The notes below the pieces were generated by a model. That model did not search any database. It had not been told where the DNA came from and saw only the letters and a program-made list of their open reading frames with translations. Shown here one piece after another: positions 51,007 to 60,263 of a DNA stretch of 61,121 nt (position 1 is the stretch's first letter; the number at the start of each line of letters is the position of its first letter). The translations under genes and the position numbers were made by a program. This stretch comes from Paenibacillus hemerocallicola (GTDB taxonomy: Bacteria > Bacillota > Bacilli > Paenibacillales > NBRC-103111), in NCBI RefSeq assembly GCF_006265175.1, contig NZ_VDCQ01000046.1, positions 18,089-79,209 of the forward strand, in the 5' to 3' direction.

Positions 51007-51978
51007 TCACCATAAGCTGGTGCCGAACTTTCTGGCGATGCCGTTGGCGATCGTCAGCAGGCCGACGCTAATAACCGCCTTGAACAAGCCGACCGCCGTC
51101 GCGTACGAATACCGCGAGCCGAGAATGCCGACCCGGTATACGTACGTGTCGATGACGTCGGAAACGTCCCGCAGCGCCGGATTGCGGGCGAGCAGCAGGA
51201 TGTCCTCGAAGCCGGCATTCAGCACATTCCCGACCGCGAGTATCAAGAAGATGATAATGACGGGCGAGATCGACGGAAGCGTCACGAGAATCATTTGCTG
51301 CAGGCGACTCGCTCCGTCGATGGCCGCCGCCTCGTACAGGTGCGGGTCGACTCCGGCGATCGCGGCCAAATAGACGATGGCGGCGAATCCGACCTCCTTC
51401 CAGACGCCGGTCGTAATGAGAATCGCCCAAAAATAGTCGGGGACGGACAAAAAGTTGATCGGCTCGGCGATCAGACGCAGCTTCTGCAGCGCGATATTCA
51501 AGCTGCCGCTGTCGACCGACAGCAGAGAGATGACGAGCCCCGAGACGATGACCCACGACAAGAAATGCGGCAAATAGCTGATCGTCTGCACGATCCGTTT
51601 GAACGCCATATGGCGCGCTTCGTTCAGCATGAGCGCCAGGACGATCGGCGCCGGAAAGCCGACGAGCAGCTTCAGCGCGCTGATGACGACCGTATTGCGC
51701 ATGACGCTCCAAAACTCCGGCGCTTCGAAGAACATCCGGAAATGTTTGAACCCGGCCCACGGGCTGCCGAAAAACCCTTTGAACAAGTCGTAATCCTGGA
51801 ATGCCATCAGGATGCCGTACATCGGAATGTACATGAACACGAATATGAAGAGCAGCGCCGGCACGACCATCAGCTGGACGTCCCATTGCCGGGCCAGCCT
51901 TCTCCAGACCGACTTGCTGGCCCCGCCCGTTTTTCGCGCCTCTCCGCCTTCAACCGTTTCCGACCTCAAACGCATCAC
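51007..51978 (-). CDS. Carbohydrate ABC transporter permease (LplB/YtcN type)
   Basis: 323 residues with six membrane spans; QLMVVPALLFIFVFMYIPMYGI, the EAA loop (LYEAAAIDGASRLQQMILVTLPSISP) and a C-terminal GTSLW. First gene of the operon that runs through the second permease, binding protein, response regulator, kinase and, perhaps with its own promoter, the GH18-like enzyme. Confidence 0.92.
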   Translation of the reverse strand: MMRLRSETVEGGEARKTGGASKSVWRRLARQWDVQLMVVPALLFIFVFMYIPMYGILMAFQDYDLFKGFFGSPWAGFKHFRMFFEAPEFWSVMRNTVVISALKLLVGFPAPIVLALMLNEARHMAFKRIVQTISYLPHFLSWVIVSGLVISLLSVDSGSLNIALQKLRLIAEPINFLSVPDYFWAILITTGVWKEVGFAAIVYLAAIAGVDPHLYEAAAIDGASRLQQMILVTLPSISPVIIIFLILAVGNVLNAGFEDILLLARNPALRDVSDVIDTYVYRVGILGSRYSYATAVGLFKAVISVGLLTIANGIARKFGTSLW

Positions 51979-52090
51979 CTTCCCGTATTCATCATACCGG
52001 CGTGCACCCGCTCCATTCTACGAGACCGTCCAACGAAAAATGTTACTTTGCAAAGAAGTTGTCGCGGCAGCGCCCTCTACAACTCGAAAA

Positions 52091-52121
52091 GCCCGCCATA
52101 ATCGTCGCGATTATGGCGGGC
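52091..52121 (-). terminator. Perfect 14-bp hairpin with T-run in the leader of the Lpl operon
   Basis: On the minus strand GCCCGCCATAATCG-CGA-CGATTATGGCGGGC is followed by TTTTCGAG, the form of an intrinsic terminator. No minus-strand gene lies upstream of it; it sits 113 bases before the first permease gene, so it may be an attenuator in that operon's leader. Confidence 0.6.
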
Positions 52122-52343
52122 CGCAGGCAGCCGAAGCTTTCGGTCGGCGGCACGGCACGGATTCACTCCGGGCGACAGACTGGTGTATAATAGGAACAAC
52201 GTCCATCGGCGTATTTTATTGGATGAGCGACAGCGAGACCGCGATTCAGCAGCAATTTTTCCGCGAATTTAACCCATTGTACCCTGACCGTTTGCACTAC
52301 AGGCAAATGTTCACAACCCGTCCGATAAAGGAGACCTAACCCG

Positions 52344-53282
52344 ATGCCGACCGATTTCCGCCATTTGTCCGAACAGCTGCCCGACTGGGTGCAAGCATGC
52401 CGCGCATACGCCGCCGACGGCCGAGTCGCGACCTACATACCCGAGCTGGCCCACGCGCCGCAGCAGGCGCTCGGCATAGCGCTGCACCATAAGTCCGGCC
52501 TCACCGCGTCCGCCGGCGACTGCGGCATGCCCTTTACGCTGCAAAGCATATCCAAAGTGTTCACGCTGCTCCTCGCCCTGATCGATCGAGGCGAGCAAGC
52601 CGTATTCGAGAAGGTCGGCATGGAGCCGACGGGCGACGTATTCAACTCGATGCTGAAGCTGGAGCTCGTCCAACCGGGCAAGCCGTTCAATCCGCTCATC
52701 AACGCCGGAGCGATCGTCATCTCCTCGCTCATACGCGGAGATACGCCCGAACAGAAGTCCGGGCGCATTTTAAGCTTTATCCGCGAGCTGGCCGGAGACG
52801 ACCGCCCTTCGTTCAACGAAAGCGTGTACCGGTCCGAAGCGGCGACGGCCAACCGCAACCGCTCGCTCGCCTATTTTCTGAAAGACAACAAGGTGCTGGA
52901 CGAAGACGTGGAGCCGACGCTTGATGTATATTTCAAGCAATGCGCCATCGAAGTGACCTGCGCCCATATCGCCCGCATGGGGCTCGTACTGGCGAACGAC
53001 GGGGTAGATCCGTCGACGGGACGGGAATTGCTGCCGAAACGATACGTGCGCATCGCCAAATCGTTCATGGTCACCTGCGGCATGTACAACGCCTCCGGCG
53101 AGTTCGCCATCCAGGTCGGCATTCCCGCGAAGAGCGGCGTCGCCGGAGGAATTCTGGCCGTCGTTCCCGGAGAGCTCGGCATCGGCATCATCGGGCCGGC
53201 CCTCAACGACAAGGGCAACAGCACCGCCGGCGTCCACCTGCTCAAGCGTTTGTCCGAGCAGTACGACTGGAGCATGTTTTAG
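52344..53282 (+). CDS. glsA: Glutaminase A
   Basis: 312 residues, full length for the serine-dependent beta-lactamase-fold glutaminase, which converts glutamine to glutamate and ammonia in the cytosol. Catalytic S68-x-x-K71 lies in QSISKVF; further hallmarks are NPLINAGAI, YRSEAATANRNRSLAYFLKD and the C-terminal AGGILAVVPGELGIG. AAAGGAG precedes the ATG. Monocistronic, divergent from the Lpl operon. Confidence 0.95.
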   Translation: MPTDFRHLSEQLPDWVQACRAYAADGRVATYIPELAHAPQQALGIALHHKSGLTASAGDCGMPFTLQSISKVFTLLLALIDRGEQAVFEKVGMEPTGDVFNSMLKLELVQPGKPFNPLINAGAIVISSLIRGDTPEQKSGRILSFIRELAGDDRPSFNESVYRSEAATANRNRSLAYFLKDNKVLDEDVEPTLDVYFKQCAIEVTCAHIARMGLVLANDGVDPSTGRELLPKRYVRIAKSFMVTCGMYNASGEFAIQVGIPAKSGVAGGILAVVPGELGIGIIGPALNDKGNSTAGVHLLKRLSEQYDWSMF

Positions 53283-53326
53283 AAACGATACAAGCGTCCC
53301 GCACTCCCCGGACAAGCCGGCTTCCT

Positions 53327-54052
53327 TCAAATGGTCCATTGATCGTGAACGATGCCGACCAGCAGAAGCCGGCCTCCGTCTTTTTCGAAGACGAGCCGCA
53401 AGCTTTTCCAATCCAGCCCTTCAAACTTTTTATCGAATCCGCTGAAATGATACTCGACGAAGTCGTACCGTTCCGGGGGATAAACCTCGCCCATATTATT
53501 CGCCATGTTGCCCTTGCCGGTCGTCTTGTTGACCGCGGTCTGCGGCGCTTTGGCGAAATCGGCGTCATAAACGAACTTGGCGTAGTAGTCCGCGAATTTC
53601 AGCTTGATCGGTTCGCCGGAGCCGTCGTACGATCCCCATTCGTATACGTTGTCGTCCGTCAACAGCTTACCGACCGCGGCCGGCTTGAACGTCAAATCTT
53701 TATCCGTATCCACGTATCCGTACGGCGAGATGCGGATGCCTTTGTCCGGATGCGCCATCTGGGCCAGCTTGTTCATGTCTTTATCCTTCAACGCCTGCAC
53801 GGCGGCTTTCCCTTGCTCCTCGACGGCAGGTGCCGCCGGCTTCTCCGGCTGTTTGTCGGGCTGTCCCCCATTCGATTGACCCTGGGACCCGTTGCCGTTG
53901 CCGTCCGGTTTCGTCGGCGTTTGCTCCGTAGGCGCCCTTCCATCCGTTTGATCTTGGGGCTGCTTGGCCGGCGAGTCCGCGCAACCGGCCATGACGACCA
54001 GCAGGACGGCCGCTCCTATGCCGAATAAAGTGCTGGAACCGAACCTTTTCAT
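53327..54052 (-). CDS. Lipoprotein with a disordered linker and a C-terminal domain of unknown function
   Basis: 241 residues: signal and lipobox VMAGC (Cys 24), a P/Q/G/N-rich linker (about 27-75) and a globular domain containing MAHPDKGIRISPYGYVD and VYEWGSYDGSGEPIKL, ending in a hydrophobic strand (GGRLLLVGIVHDQW). The pattern is often seen in Paenibacillaceae lipoproteins; no activity can be assigned. Convergent with glsA. Confidence 0.8.
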   Translation of the reverse strand: MKRFGSSTLFGIGAAVLLVVMAGCADSPAKQPQDQTDGRAPTEQTPTKPDGNGNGSQGQSNGGQPDKQPEKPAAPAVEEQGKAAVQALKDKDMNKLAQMAHPDKGIRISPYGYVDTDKDLTFKPAAVGKLLTDDNVYEWGSYDGSGEPIKLKFADYYAKFVYDADFAKAPQTAVNKTTGKGNMANNMGEVYPPERYDFVEYHFSGFDKKFEGLDWKSLRLVFEKDGGRLLLVGIVHDQWTI

Positions 54053-54183
54053 GATCCATTCCTCCCGGATGCGGCAACCTGCACTGCCGTTATTCCCCCT
54101 ATAGACGCTTCCCGAGCGCGAAAGGTTGCCGGACGACCGCCCGATGCCGCCCTCAAACGCCGATGAATCCGTCTCTTATCGAA

Positions 54184-54210
54184 CAAAAAGACGCCCGCGC
54201 ACGGCAGACG
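54184..54210 (-). terminator. Probable terminator of the MFS gene
   Basis: On the minus strand GACGTCTGCC...GGGCGTC is followed by TTTTTG, about 15 bases after the MFS stop. The inner part of the stem is imperfect. Confidence 0.45.
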
Positions 54211-54227
54211 TCCTTCTCCATTCAGCT

Positions 54228-55487
54228 TCAGCTTGCCATTTCTCCCGGCTCGTTGTTCCCGCCTGTCTTATCGGATGACCGCTTCAGCAGCGGAAGCATC
54301 ACCACAATGCCGACGATGAACAGCACGACCGCGATCTCGTAAATCGCGACGAGCGAGAACGCTTTTTTCAACGCGCCCGCCGAACTCATCGTAATGACCA
54401 TCGCTCCCATAAAGAGCGGGGTCAGAGTTCCGGAGACGCGCCCTACGTAATCGGCCTCCGTATTGCGCAAAATCATCGTGTTGATCCCGATCTGGATGCA
54501 CGGCATGACGAGTCCGCACAAGAATTCCGCCGCCAAGGTCAGCCACAGATTGGTCGACAGCCCCATGACCAGAAAGCCCAGCGCGCTGACGGACATGCCG
54601 AGGACGAGCAGATTTTGCGGAGCCGCCTTCTTGGCCAGCGTGAGCACGAGCCCGCCTCCGACGATCATGGCGATTCCGTTCGCCGCCATCAGCCATTGAA
54701 ACTGCTCCTTCGGCAAGCCGAGCCGCTCGGTTACGAGAAACACGGCGAGAGGCTGCGTCAAGCCGATCGCGAGCCCGGCCGCCGCGAAGCATCCGCCGAG
54801 AGAAGTGAGCGAGCGGCTTCTCAGCACATAACGGATCCCGTCCTTCATTTCCTGCCAAATGGTACTCTTCTCCTTGCTCGTTTCCTCGCGTCTATCCGGA
54901 GGCAGCAAGACGAGTACCGCCGCCGACAAAATAAAAGCGACTCCCATAATCCCGATCGATACGTTAATGCCGAAGTGCTGGTACACGAACGTCCCGATAA
55001 CCGGGCCGAGTATCATGAACAGGGCGAATAGCGTCTGGTACACCGACATCCCCATCTGCATCAGCTCATCCGAGACGTGCAGCTTGAACAGCTTCATCCC
55101 GGAAGGCTGGGAAAACTGCGACAGGATCGACGAGACTAGCGTCGCGAAGAAAATGACCTTCCAGCTGCCCAGCATGAGCGTCAGCAGCACGACGAAGATC
55201 GATACGGCGCTGAGCAGATCGCACCAGACCATCGTCCGCTTCGGCCGCCACCGGTCGGCAAACGTTCCTCCGATGAACGAGAACAAGAAGATCGGCGCGA
55301 ATTCGGCGACCGAGATCAGCGACACGGCGACCGGATCTTCGTTCGTTTGCTCCATCACATACAATAAAATCGAATAATTGCGCACCCATATGCCGATTTG
55401 CAGAAACAAAGCGGACATCAGAATGGTCCGTACGACCCGATTGCGGAACAGGTCCGCCATCGAAGTTTTCGGTGCCGCAGTTGTCAT
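54228..55487 (-). CDS. MFS transporter (macrolide/drug efflux-like)
   Basis: 419 residues with about 12 membrane spans and the MFS loop motif FADRWRPKRTM between spans 2 and 3. Similar in style to the MefA/YfiS-type efflux proteins. The frame opens at 55577, but GGGGGA before ATG 55487 (MTTAAPKTS) fits best. Substrate unknown. Confidence 0.88.
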   Translation of the reverse strand: MTTAAPKTSMADLFRNRVVRTILMSALFLQIGIWVRNYSILLYVMEQTNEDPVAVSLISVAEFAPIFLFSFIGGTFADRWRPKRTMVWCDLLSAVSIFVVLLTLMLGSWKVIFFATLVSSILSQFSQPSGMKLFKLHVSDELMQMGMSVYQTLFALFMILGPVIGTFVYQHFGINVSIGIMGVAFILSAAVLVLLPPDRREETSKEKSTIWQEMKDGIRYVLRSRSLTSLGGCFAAAGLAIGLTQPLAVFLVTERLGLPKEQFQWLMAANGIAMIVGGGLVLTLAKKAAPQNLLVLGMSVSALGFLVMGLSTNLWLTLAAEFLCGLVMPCIQIGINTMILRNTEADYVGRVSGTLTPLFMGAMVITMSSAGALKKAFSLVAIYEIAVVLFIVGIVVMLPLLKRSSDKTGGNNEPGEMAS

Positions 55488-55722
55488 ACTATCCCCCATT
55501 TCACGTAAATCCGTCTTGCGGAAAATCACACCTTCCAGCATACCGATCGTTTCCGCATTACGCAAATGAAGGTTCAATTAAAACCATTTTTTATATAAAC
55601 GTCCGTCTCCAGGACGACGCAATATCATGTTAGCGAACGCACATGCCGGATGTAAAAGCCTCTTACAAGCCCCCTCTGTATGTTGACTATTATTCCATAT
55701 GTAAACTTCCTTCACTCGCCTC

Positions 55723-55839
55723 CTATCCGGCTTTTACAGTTTCCAATTTTGCGGCTTCTACTCCGTGATCGGGCTTCATGCCCAATTGCACCATAATGAC
55801 CCGGATATCGAGGAGCACCTTCCCTGCTGCTTCCTTCAT
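55723..55839 (-). CDS. 38-residue small protein
   Basis: Reads MKEAAGKVLLDIRVIMVQLG then a short polar tail (KPDHGVEAAKLETVKAG). AATGGAGGG lies ten bases before the ATG. The first half is an amphipathic helix. Size and composition would allow a signalling or regulatory peptide, but nothing identifies it. It lies alone in a 1-kb gap between the MFS and dehydrogenase genes. Confidence 0.45.
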   Translation of the reverse strand: MKEAAGKVLLDIRVIMVQLGMKPDHGVEAAKLETVKAG

Positions 55840-56465
55840 CCCAATTAATCCCTCCATTCCCACGGGAAAAATTCCCATGCATTAGTTATCGCATGAACGG
55901 CATGTGAATGCTGTAAAACCATGTCGAAGTCCTGTTTAAATTTTCATATAAAATTACACTAAGAATTCTTTAATTTTTGCGCATCAAGCCCTACAGGATT
56001 TATGATTTCAGCTTACCCGAACTAGCGAATCGGACCGCTTTCGCATCCAAAGAACTAGGATCATAGAAGGATATTTGTCTAAATATATCGGTTTGGCGCA
56101 CATCCCTGCCGACAACCTTCCCGCATCGGGTGCCCGGATCGCGACTGGGAAACGTCCATGCGTCAGGACATAACAGAAAGCGCAAAAAACGCTCGATTCA
56201 TGTCGAACTTTTTCCATATTGAAGATTCTTCAAGTCGCCCGAATGTCGGTCGCAACGCACCCGCCCGGTCATTTTGACGATCCCGGTCCGACAACGGATT
56301 CGACATTCCCGAATTCCGGTACCGTCGAACTATTTTTTTGCGGCCGGAGAACATTGTCGAGAAATGGAACAGAGACGCCGCAATCCGCAATTTTGCCGTC
56401 ATTCCGGCGGTTCGCTGCATGATTCGGCATGAGACAAGCCCGATAGAAGTTCGTACGTTCAGCTT
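55840..56465. other. Intergenic stretch without recognised features
   Basis: About 600 bases between the small ORF and the dehydrogenase promoter. Short frames on both strands lack ribosome binding sites. A TATAAT at 56467-56472 probably serves the dehydrogenase gene. Confidence 0.4.
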
Positions 56466-56499
56466 ATATAATAGAGATTAGGAAGAGGGAGGGATGGTC

Positions 56500-57339
56500 A
56501 TGTCACGTAAAACGGCGCTTGTCACCGGCGCCAATTCCGGAATGGGACTCGCGACGGCAACCGAGCTGGCGCGGCGCGGATATCGCGTCGTCATGGCGTG
56601 CAGAAGCTTGGAACGCGGCGAAGCGGCCCGGCAGCAAGCGATCCGCGAGAGCGGCAGCGCGGATATCGAATTGATGAGCTGCGATCTTGGCTCCTTGAGC
56701 GCCATCCGGCAGTTCGCGGAGCGGTTTCTCGCCATCCACGACGTGCTGGACGTGTTGGTCAACAATGCGGGAGTCATTACGGTCAAACGGCATACGACCT
56801 CGGATCGATTCGAAGCGATGATGGGCGTAAACCATTTGGGCCATTTCCTGCTGACGAATCTGCTGCTGCCCGCTATCCGTCGTTCTCCGCAAGGCCGTAT
56901 CGTCGTCGTGTCGTCCGGGGCGCATAAGGCGGGGAAAATCCATTTCGAGGACCCGCATCTTACCCGGAGGTTCAATGCCGTCAAAGGATACGCCCAGTCG
57001 AAGCTGGCCAATGTGCTGTTCGCGCGCGAACTGGCCGAACGGCTGCAGGGCGGCACGGTCACCGTGAACGCGGTTCATCCGGGAGCCGTCGCCACCAATT
57101 TCGGGGTAGACCGCCGAACCGGATTCGGCCGATCGGTCTATAAGATGCTCCGTCCTTTTTTCCGGACGTCGGCCGAAGGTGCCGCAACCGCCATCTATTT
57201 GGCAACGTCGGATGAAGTAACCGGAATGACGGGACAGTACTTCTATGACGGCAAATCCGCCCCCATCTCGGCCAACGCCCGGGATGCCGCATCGGCCAAG
57301 CGGCTGTGGGCATGGAGCGAGCGCGAAGTCGGCCTCTGA
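56500..57339 (+). CDS. Short-chain dehydrogenase/reductase
   Basis: 279 residues, classical/retinol-dehydrogenase-like SDR. Cofactor motif TGANSGMG (residues 8-15), NNAG at about 88, catalytic serine in VVVSSGAH and YAQSK (Tyr-x3-Lys). An ATG at 56494 is inside the GGGAGGG ribosome binding site, so ATG 56500 is preferred. NAD(P)-dependent oxidoreduction of an alcohol or ketone; substrate unknown. Confidence 0.9.
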   Translation: MSRKTALVTGANSGMGLATATELARRGYRVVMACRSLERGEAARQQAIRESGSADIELMSCDLGSLSAIRQFAERFLAIHDVLDVLVNNAGVITVKRHTTSDRFEAMMGVNHLGHFLLTNLLLPAIRRSPQGRIVVVSSGAHKAGKIHFEDPHLTRRFNAVKGYAQSKLANVLFARELAERLQGGTVTVNAVHPGAVATNFGVDRRTGFGRSVYKMLRPFFRTSAEGAATAIYLATSDEVTGMTGQYFYDGKSAPISANARDAASAKRLWAWSEREVGL

Positions 57340-57350
57340 GAGCCGGACGA

Positions 57351-57379
57351 GCAGGCCCCCCGGATACCGGAGGGCCTGC
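57351..57379. terminator. Hairpin between convergent genes
   Basis: GCAGGCCCCCCGG-ATA-CCGGAGGGCCTGC, a GC-rich stem with one mismatch and no clear T-tract, between the dehydrogenase and pncB stops. Confidence 0.55.
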
Positions 57380-57385
57380 GTTGCA

Positions 57386-58834
57386 CTATTCCTGCTTCGT
57401 ATACCGATGAAGCAGGCTCATTTTCAATTCCCAAGCGGCGACGCTCAAATCGACCGGATACGTTTCCGGATTCAGCTTACGCAAATATTCCGGCCAGAAC
57501 AGCTCCAGCTGCTTGCGATGATATTCGCGAATTTCCGCAAGCGTCGGCAATCCGCCCGCGAGCTCCCCGTCTTCGAACACCGGCTGCAGCAGCGGAATGG
57601 CATCGTAATTCTCCACATATTTGTGAATGTACGGATGTACCGGATCGAACAGCTTGATCCGCTTCCCGAGACGCACATCCTCCTCATCGTGAAGCACGAT
57701 GTAATCCGCCTCCGCCTTGCCGGTTTCCCGGTTGACGATGCGGTATGCCTGCTTCAGTCCGGGAGTCGTCACCTTCTCCGGATTGCCGGATATTTTGATG
57801 ACGGGCACGTATTTCCCGTCCTTTTCCCGTGCGACGAGCTTGTATACGCCGCCGAGCGCGGGCTCGCTGCCCCCGGTAATCAACTGCGTTCCGACGCCCC
57901 ACGTATCGATCCGGGCATGCTGCGCCTTCAGGTTGAAAATGAGCGTCTCGTCGAGATCGTTCGAGGCGACGATTTTCACATAAGGCAGTCCGGCCGCATC
58001 GAGCAGCTCTCTGGCCCGCTTGGACAAGTAGGCGAGATCGCCGCTGTCGAGCCGGATCGCGTTCATCCGTTTTCCCCGCTCCTCCAGCTTCTTCGCCGTC
58101 CGGATCGCGCTCGGCACGCCGCTGTCGAGCGTATTGTACGTATCGACGAGCAGCGTCACCTGATCCGGCAGCGCGTCCGCGAACCGGTCGAACGCCTCCT
58201 GCTCGGTATCGTGCCCTTGCACCCAGGCATGCGCATGAGTCCCTTTCGTCGGAATGCCGAATTTCATCCCGGCCAGCATGTTGGAGGTGGCGTCGAAGCC
58301 GGCGATATAGGCCGCTCTTGCCCCCCATACGGCCGCATCCGCCTCCTGCGCGCGCCGCGAGCCGAATTCGAGCAGCACGTCGTCTTCCGCGACGCGTTTG
58401 ATCCGCGCCGCTTTCGTCGCAATCAGCGTCTGGTAGTTCATGAAATTAAGCACGGCGGTCTCGATCAGCTGCACTTCGAACACGCGGCCCTCCACCCGGA
58501 TGAGCGGCTCGTTCGGAAATACGACCGTCCCCTCGGGGACGGCATGGATATTCCCCGCAAACCGGAACCGGCGCAGCTCGTCGAGAAACTCCGGCTTGTA
58601 CCGCTCCTCCTGCTCGCTCAAGTAAGCAAGCTCCGCCTCCCCGAACGACAGGCTCCGAATATAGTCCGCTATCCGCTCCAGTCCGGCGAACACGGCATAG
58701 CCGTTGCCGAACGGCAGCTTGCGGAAATAAGCGTCGAATACCGCCCTCTCGTTCTGCGTTCCGTTGATCCAATGCGCGTACATCATGTTGATCTGGTATT
58801 TATCCGTATGCAAGGTCAAATTGCCGTCAGTCAT
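57386..58834 (-). CDS. pncB: Nicotinate phosphoribosyltransferase
   Basis: 482 residues, standard length. Converts nicotinate and PRPP to nicotinate mononucleotide with ATP hydrolysis, the key step of NAD salvage. Recognisable regions: LTLHTDKYQINMMYAHW at the start, FGSRRAQE, GTHAHAWVQGHDTE with the phosphorylated histidine region, LLVDTYNT, AIRLDSGDLAYLSK and DTWGVGTQLITGG. Last gene of the operon after pncA (18-base gap). Confidence 0.95.
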   Translation of the reverse strand: MTDGNLTLHTDKYQINMMYAHWINGTQNERAVFDAYFRKLPFGNGYAVFAGLERIADYIRSLSFGEAELAYLSEQEERYKPEFLDELRRFRFAGNIHAVPEGTVVFPNEPLIRVEGRVFEVQLIETAVLNFMNYQTLIATKAARIKRVAEDDVLLEFGSRRAQEADAAVWGARAAYIAGFDATSNMLAGMKFGIPTKGTHAHAWVQGHDTEQEAFDRFADALPDQVTLLVDTYNTLDSGVPSAIRTAKKLEERGKRMNAIRLDSGDLAYLSKRARELLDAAGLPYVKIVASNDLDETLIFNLKAQHARIDTWGVGTQLITGGSEPALGGVYKLVAREKDGKYVPVIKISGNPEKVTTPGLKQAYRIVNRETGKAEADYIVLHDEEDVRLGKRIKLFDPVHPYIHKYVENYDAIPLLQPVFEDGELAGGLPTLAEIREYHRKQLELFWPEYLRKLNPETYPVDLSVAAWELKMSLLHRYTKQE

Positions 58835-58852
58835 CGTCGCTCATCCTTTCCT

Positions 58853-59410
58853 TCACAATCGTACCGGCTGTCCCCCATGCTGCAATTGCGCTCCGAGCGT
58901 ATTTTGGAAATGCCGCAGCGCCCAGTCGTGCCCGGGGGGATTGAACGTCGCCGTCGCGTCCGCATGGACGACGATCCGGAACCCTTTATTGTAGGCATCG
59001 ACCGCCGTATGCAGCACGCAAATGTCCGTGCAGACGCCGACCAGATGCACCTCGCCGATGCCGCGCTCCCGCAGACGCAGCTCCAGATCGGTGCCGCAGA
59101 AGGCGCTGTAGCGCGTCTTATCCATCCAAACGATCCGCTCCCGCTCCCGCCGGTATACGCCATCCAGCTTGCCGTACAGACTCCGCCCCTCGCTTCCGCG
59201 AATATTGTGCGGAGGGAACAGCGCGTGCTCGGGGTGGAACGTGTCGTTCTCCTCGTGCATGTCGACCGCCATGACGACGAAATCGCCCTGTGCGGCAAAC
59301 GACTCGGCCAGCTCCGCGATGCGGCACTCGATGTCGATCGCCGGCTGCCCGCAAGGCAGCTTGCCGACTACAAAATCGACGGTATAATCGATTACGATCA
59401 ATGCTTTCAT
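58853..59410 (-). CDS. pncA: Nicotinamidase (isochorismatase family)
   Basis: 185 residues. Hydrolyses nicotinamide to nicotinate, feeding PncB. Catalytic aspartate in VIDYTVDF (D8), metal ligands in DMHEENDTFHPEH, the lysine in WMDKTRYSAF and the nucleophilic cysteine in VGVCTDICVLHTA. The gene lies between the NUDIX gene (22-base gap) and pncB on the same strand. TAGGAGGG-like site (GAGGAGGGTTCC) precedes the ATG. Confidence 0.93.
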   Translation of the reverse strand: MKALIVIDYTVDFVVGKLPCGQPAIDIECRIAELAESFAAQGDFVVMAVDMHEENDTFHPEHALFPPHNIRGSEGRSLYGKLDGVYRRERERIVWMDKTRYSAFCGTDLELRLRERGIGEVHLVGVCTDICVLHTAVDAYNKGFRIVVHADATATFNPPGHDWALRHFQNTLGAQLQHGGQPVRL

Positions 59411-59432
59411 ATAGGGAACCCTCCTCTGATTG

Positions 59433-60263
59433 TCAACCGTATATCGACAGCTTCGGCGCGTAATCGGTAAACCGGTACAGCTGGGCGGAACGCTGGGAAT
59501 ACCGGTTGGACAGCTTCGGCGCTCCGTTCTCGTCCGCCGCCTCTTCCAAAATGCCTTGTCTGCTGCGGGTCGACGTTATTTTGCGGATAAAGTTTTGCTC
59601 CTCGAAGTCCGGAACGACCGTGCGGATAACCTGATACAGCTCCCCGATCGTAAACTCGGCGGGCAGAAACTCCTTGGCGATCGTCGTGGTCAGCATTTTC
59701 TCGCGGATTCGCTCCAGCGCGTCGCTCAGGATGCGCCGATGGTCGAACGCCAGATCCATCCGGAGCGCCTCGCTTACCGGAAACAGCCTGACATCGGCGG
59801 CATCGTCCTGCGCTTTGCGTTCGGCCAAATACCGCTCATGAACAAGAGCGAAGAAAGCGTGCGAAATGATCCATCCCCGCGGATCTCGCTTCGGCTCGCT
59901 ATAGACGTTGAAATACTCGAGATGCACGTCCGCCACCCCGGTCTCCTCCATCAGCTCCCGCCGCGCGCAGTCGTACATGCTCTCCTCCTCGCCGCAAAAT
60001 CCGCCCGGCAGCGCCCACTGGCCCTCGAACGGCCATCTCTTCCGCTCGATCAGCAGCACCTGCAGCTCGCGCTCGGGCAATGCCTTCTTGCCCGTCCCTC
60101 TCTCGCGCGACGTGATCGTGAAGATGACGATATCGCTCGGAGCCCCGTCAGGCGTATGGTATTTGCTCGAAGTATAGTTGGACTCGTTCTCGATTTCGAC
60201 TTCAACTTCGACTTCGGACTCGGTTTCGGTTTCGGTTTCGGAATGATCGCGATTGTTCTCCAT
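59433..60263 (-). CDS. NUDIX hydrolase / NrtR-like regulator of NAD metabolism
   Basis: 276 residues: a NUDIX domain (about 45-175) with a complete Nudix box G-x5-E-x7-REL-x-EE-x-G-V (GFCGEEESMYDCARRELMEE then TGV) and a C-terminal winged-helix-like region (about 195-270, PAEFTIGELYQVIRTVVPDFEEQNFIRKI). This layout is that of NrtR, which senses ADP-ribose and represses NAD salvage genes; here the box is intact, so hydrolysis may also occur. The N-terminus has an acidic ET/EV repeat (residues 9-27) coded by hexamer repeats. AAGGAG precedes the ATG. First gene of the pncA-pncB operon. Confidence 0.85.
   Translation of the reverse strand: MENNRDHSETETETESEVEVEVEIENESNYTSSKYHTPDGAPSDIVIFTITSRERGTGKKALPERELQVLLIERKRWPFEGQWALPGGFCGEEESMYDCARRELMEETGVADVHLEYFNVYSEPKRDPRGWIISHAFFALVHERYLAERKAQDDAADVRLFPVSEALRMDLAFDHRRILSDALERIREKMLTTTIAKEFLPAEFTIGELYQVIRTVVPDFEEQNFIRKITSTRSRQGILEEAADENGAPKLSNRYSQRSAQLYRFTDYAPKLSIYG
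60195..60242 (-). repeat. Hexanucleotide-type repeat inside the NUDIX gene
   Basis: GAAACC/GAAGTC-type 6-base units (minus strand) encode alternating E-T and E-V residues near the N-terminus. Length change in whole units would keep the frame. Confidence 0.7.

Noticed and set aside
57245-59470. Plus-strand open frame of 741 codons opposite pncB and pncA
   Set aside because: Antisense shadow. It has no start signal or recognisable domain, while both minus-strand genes are full-length known enzymes.
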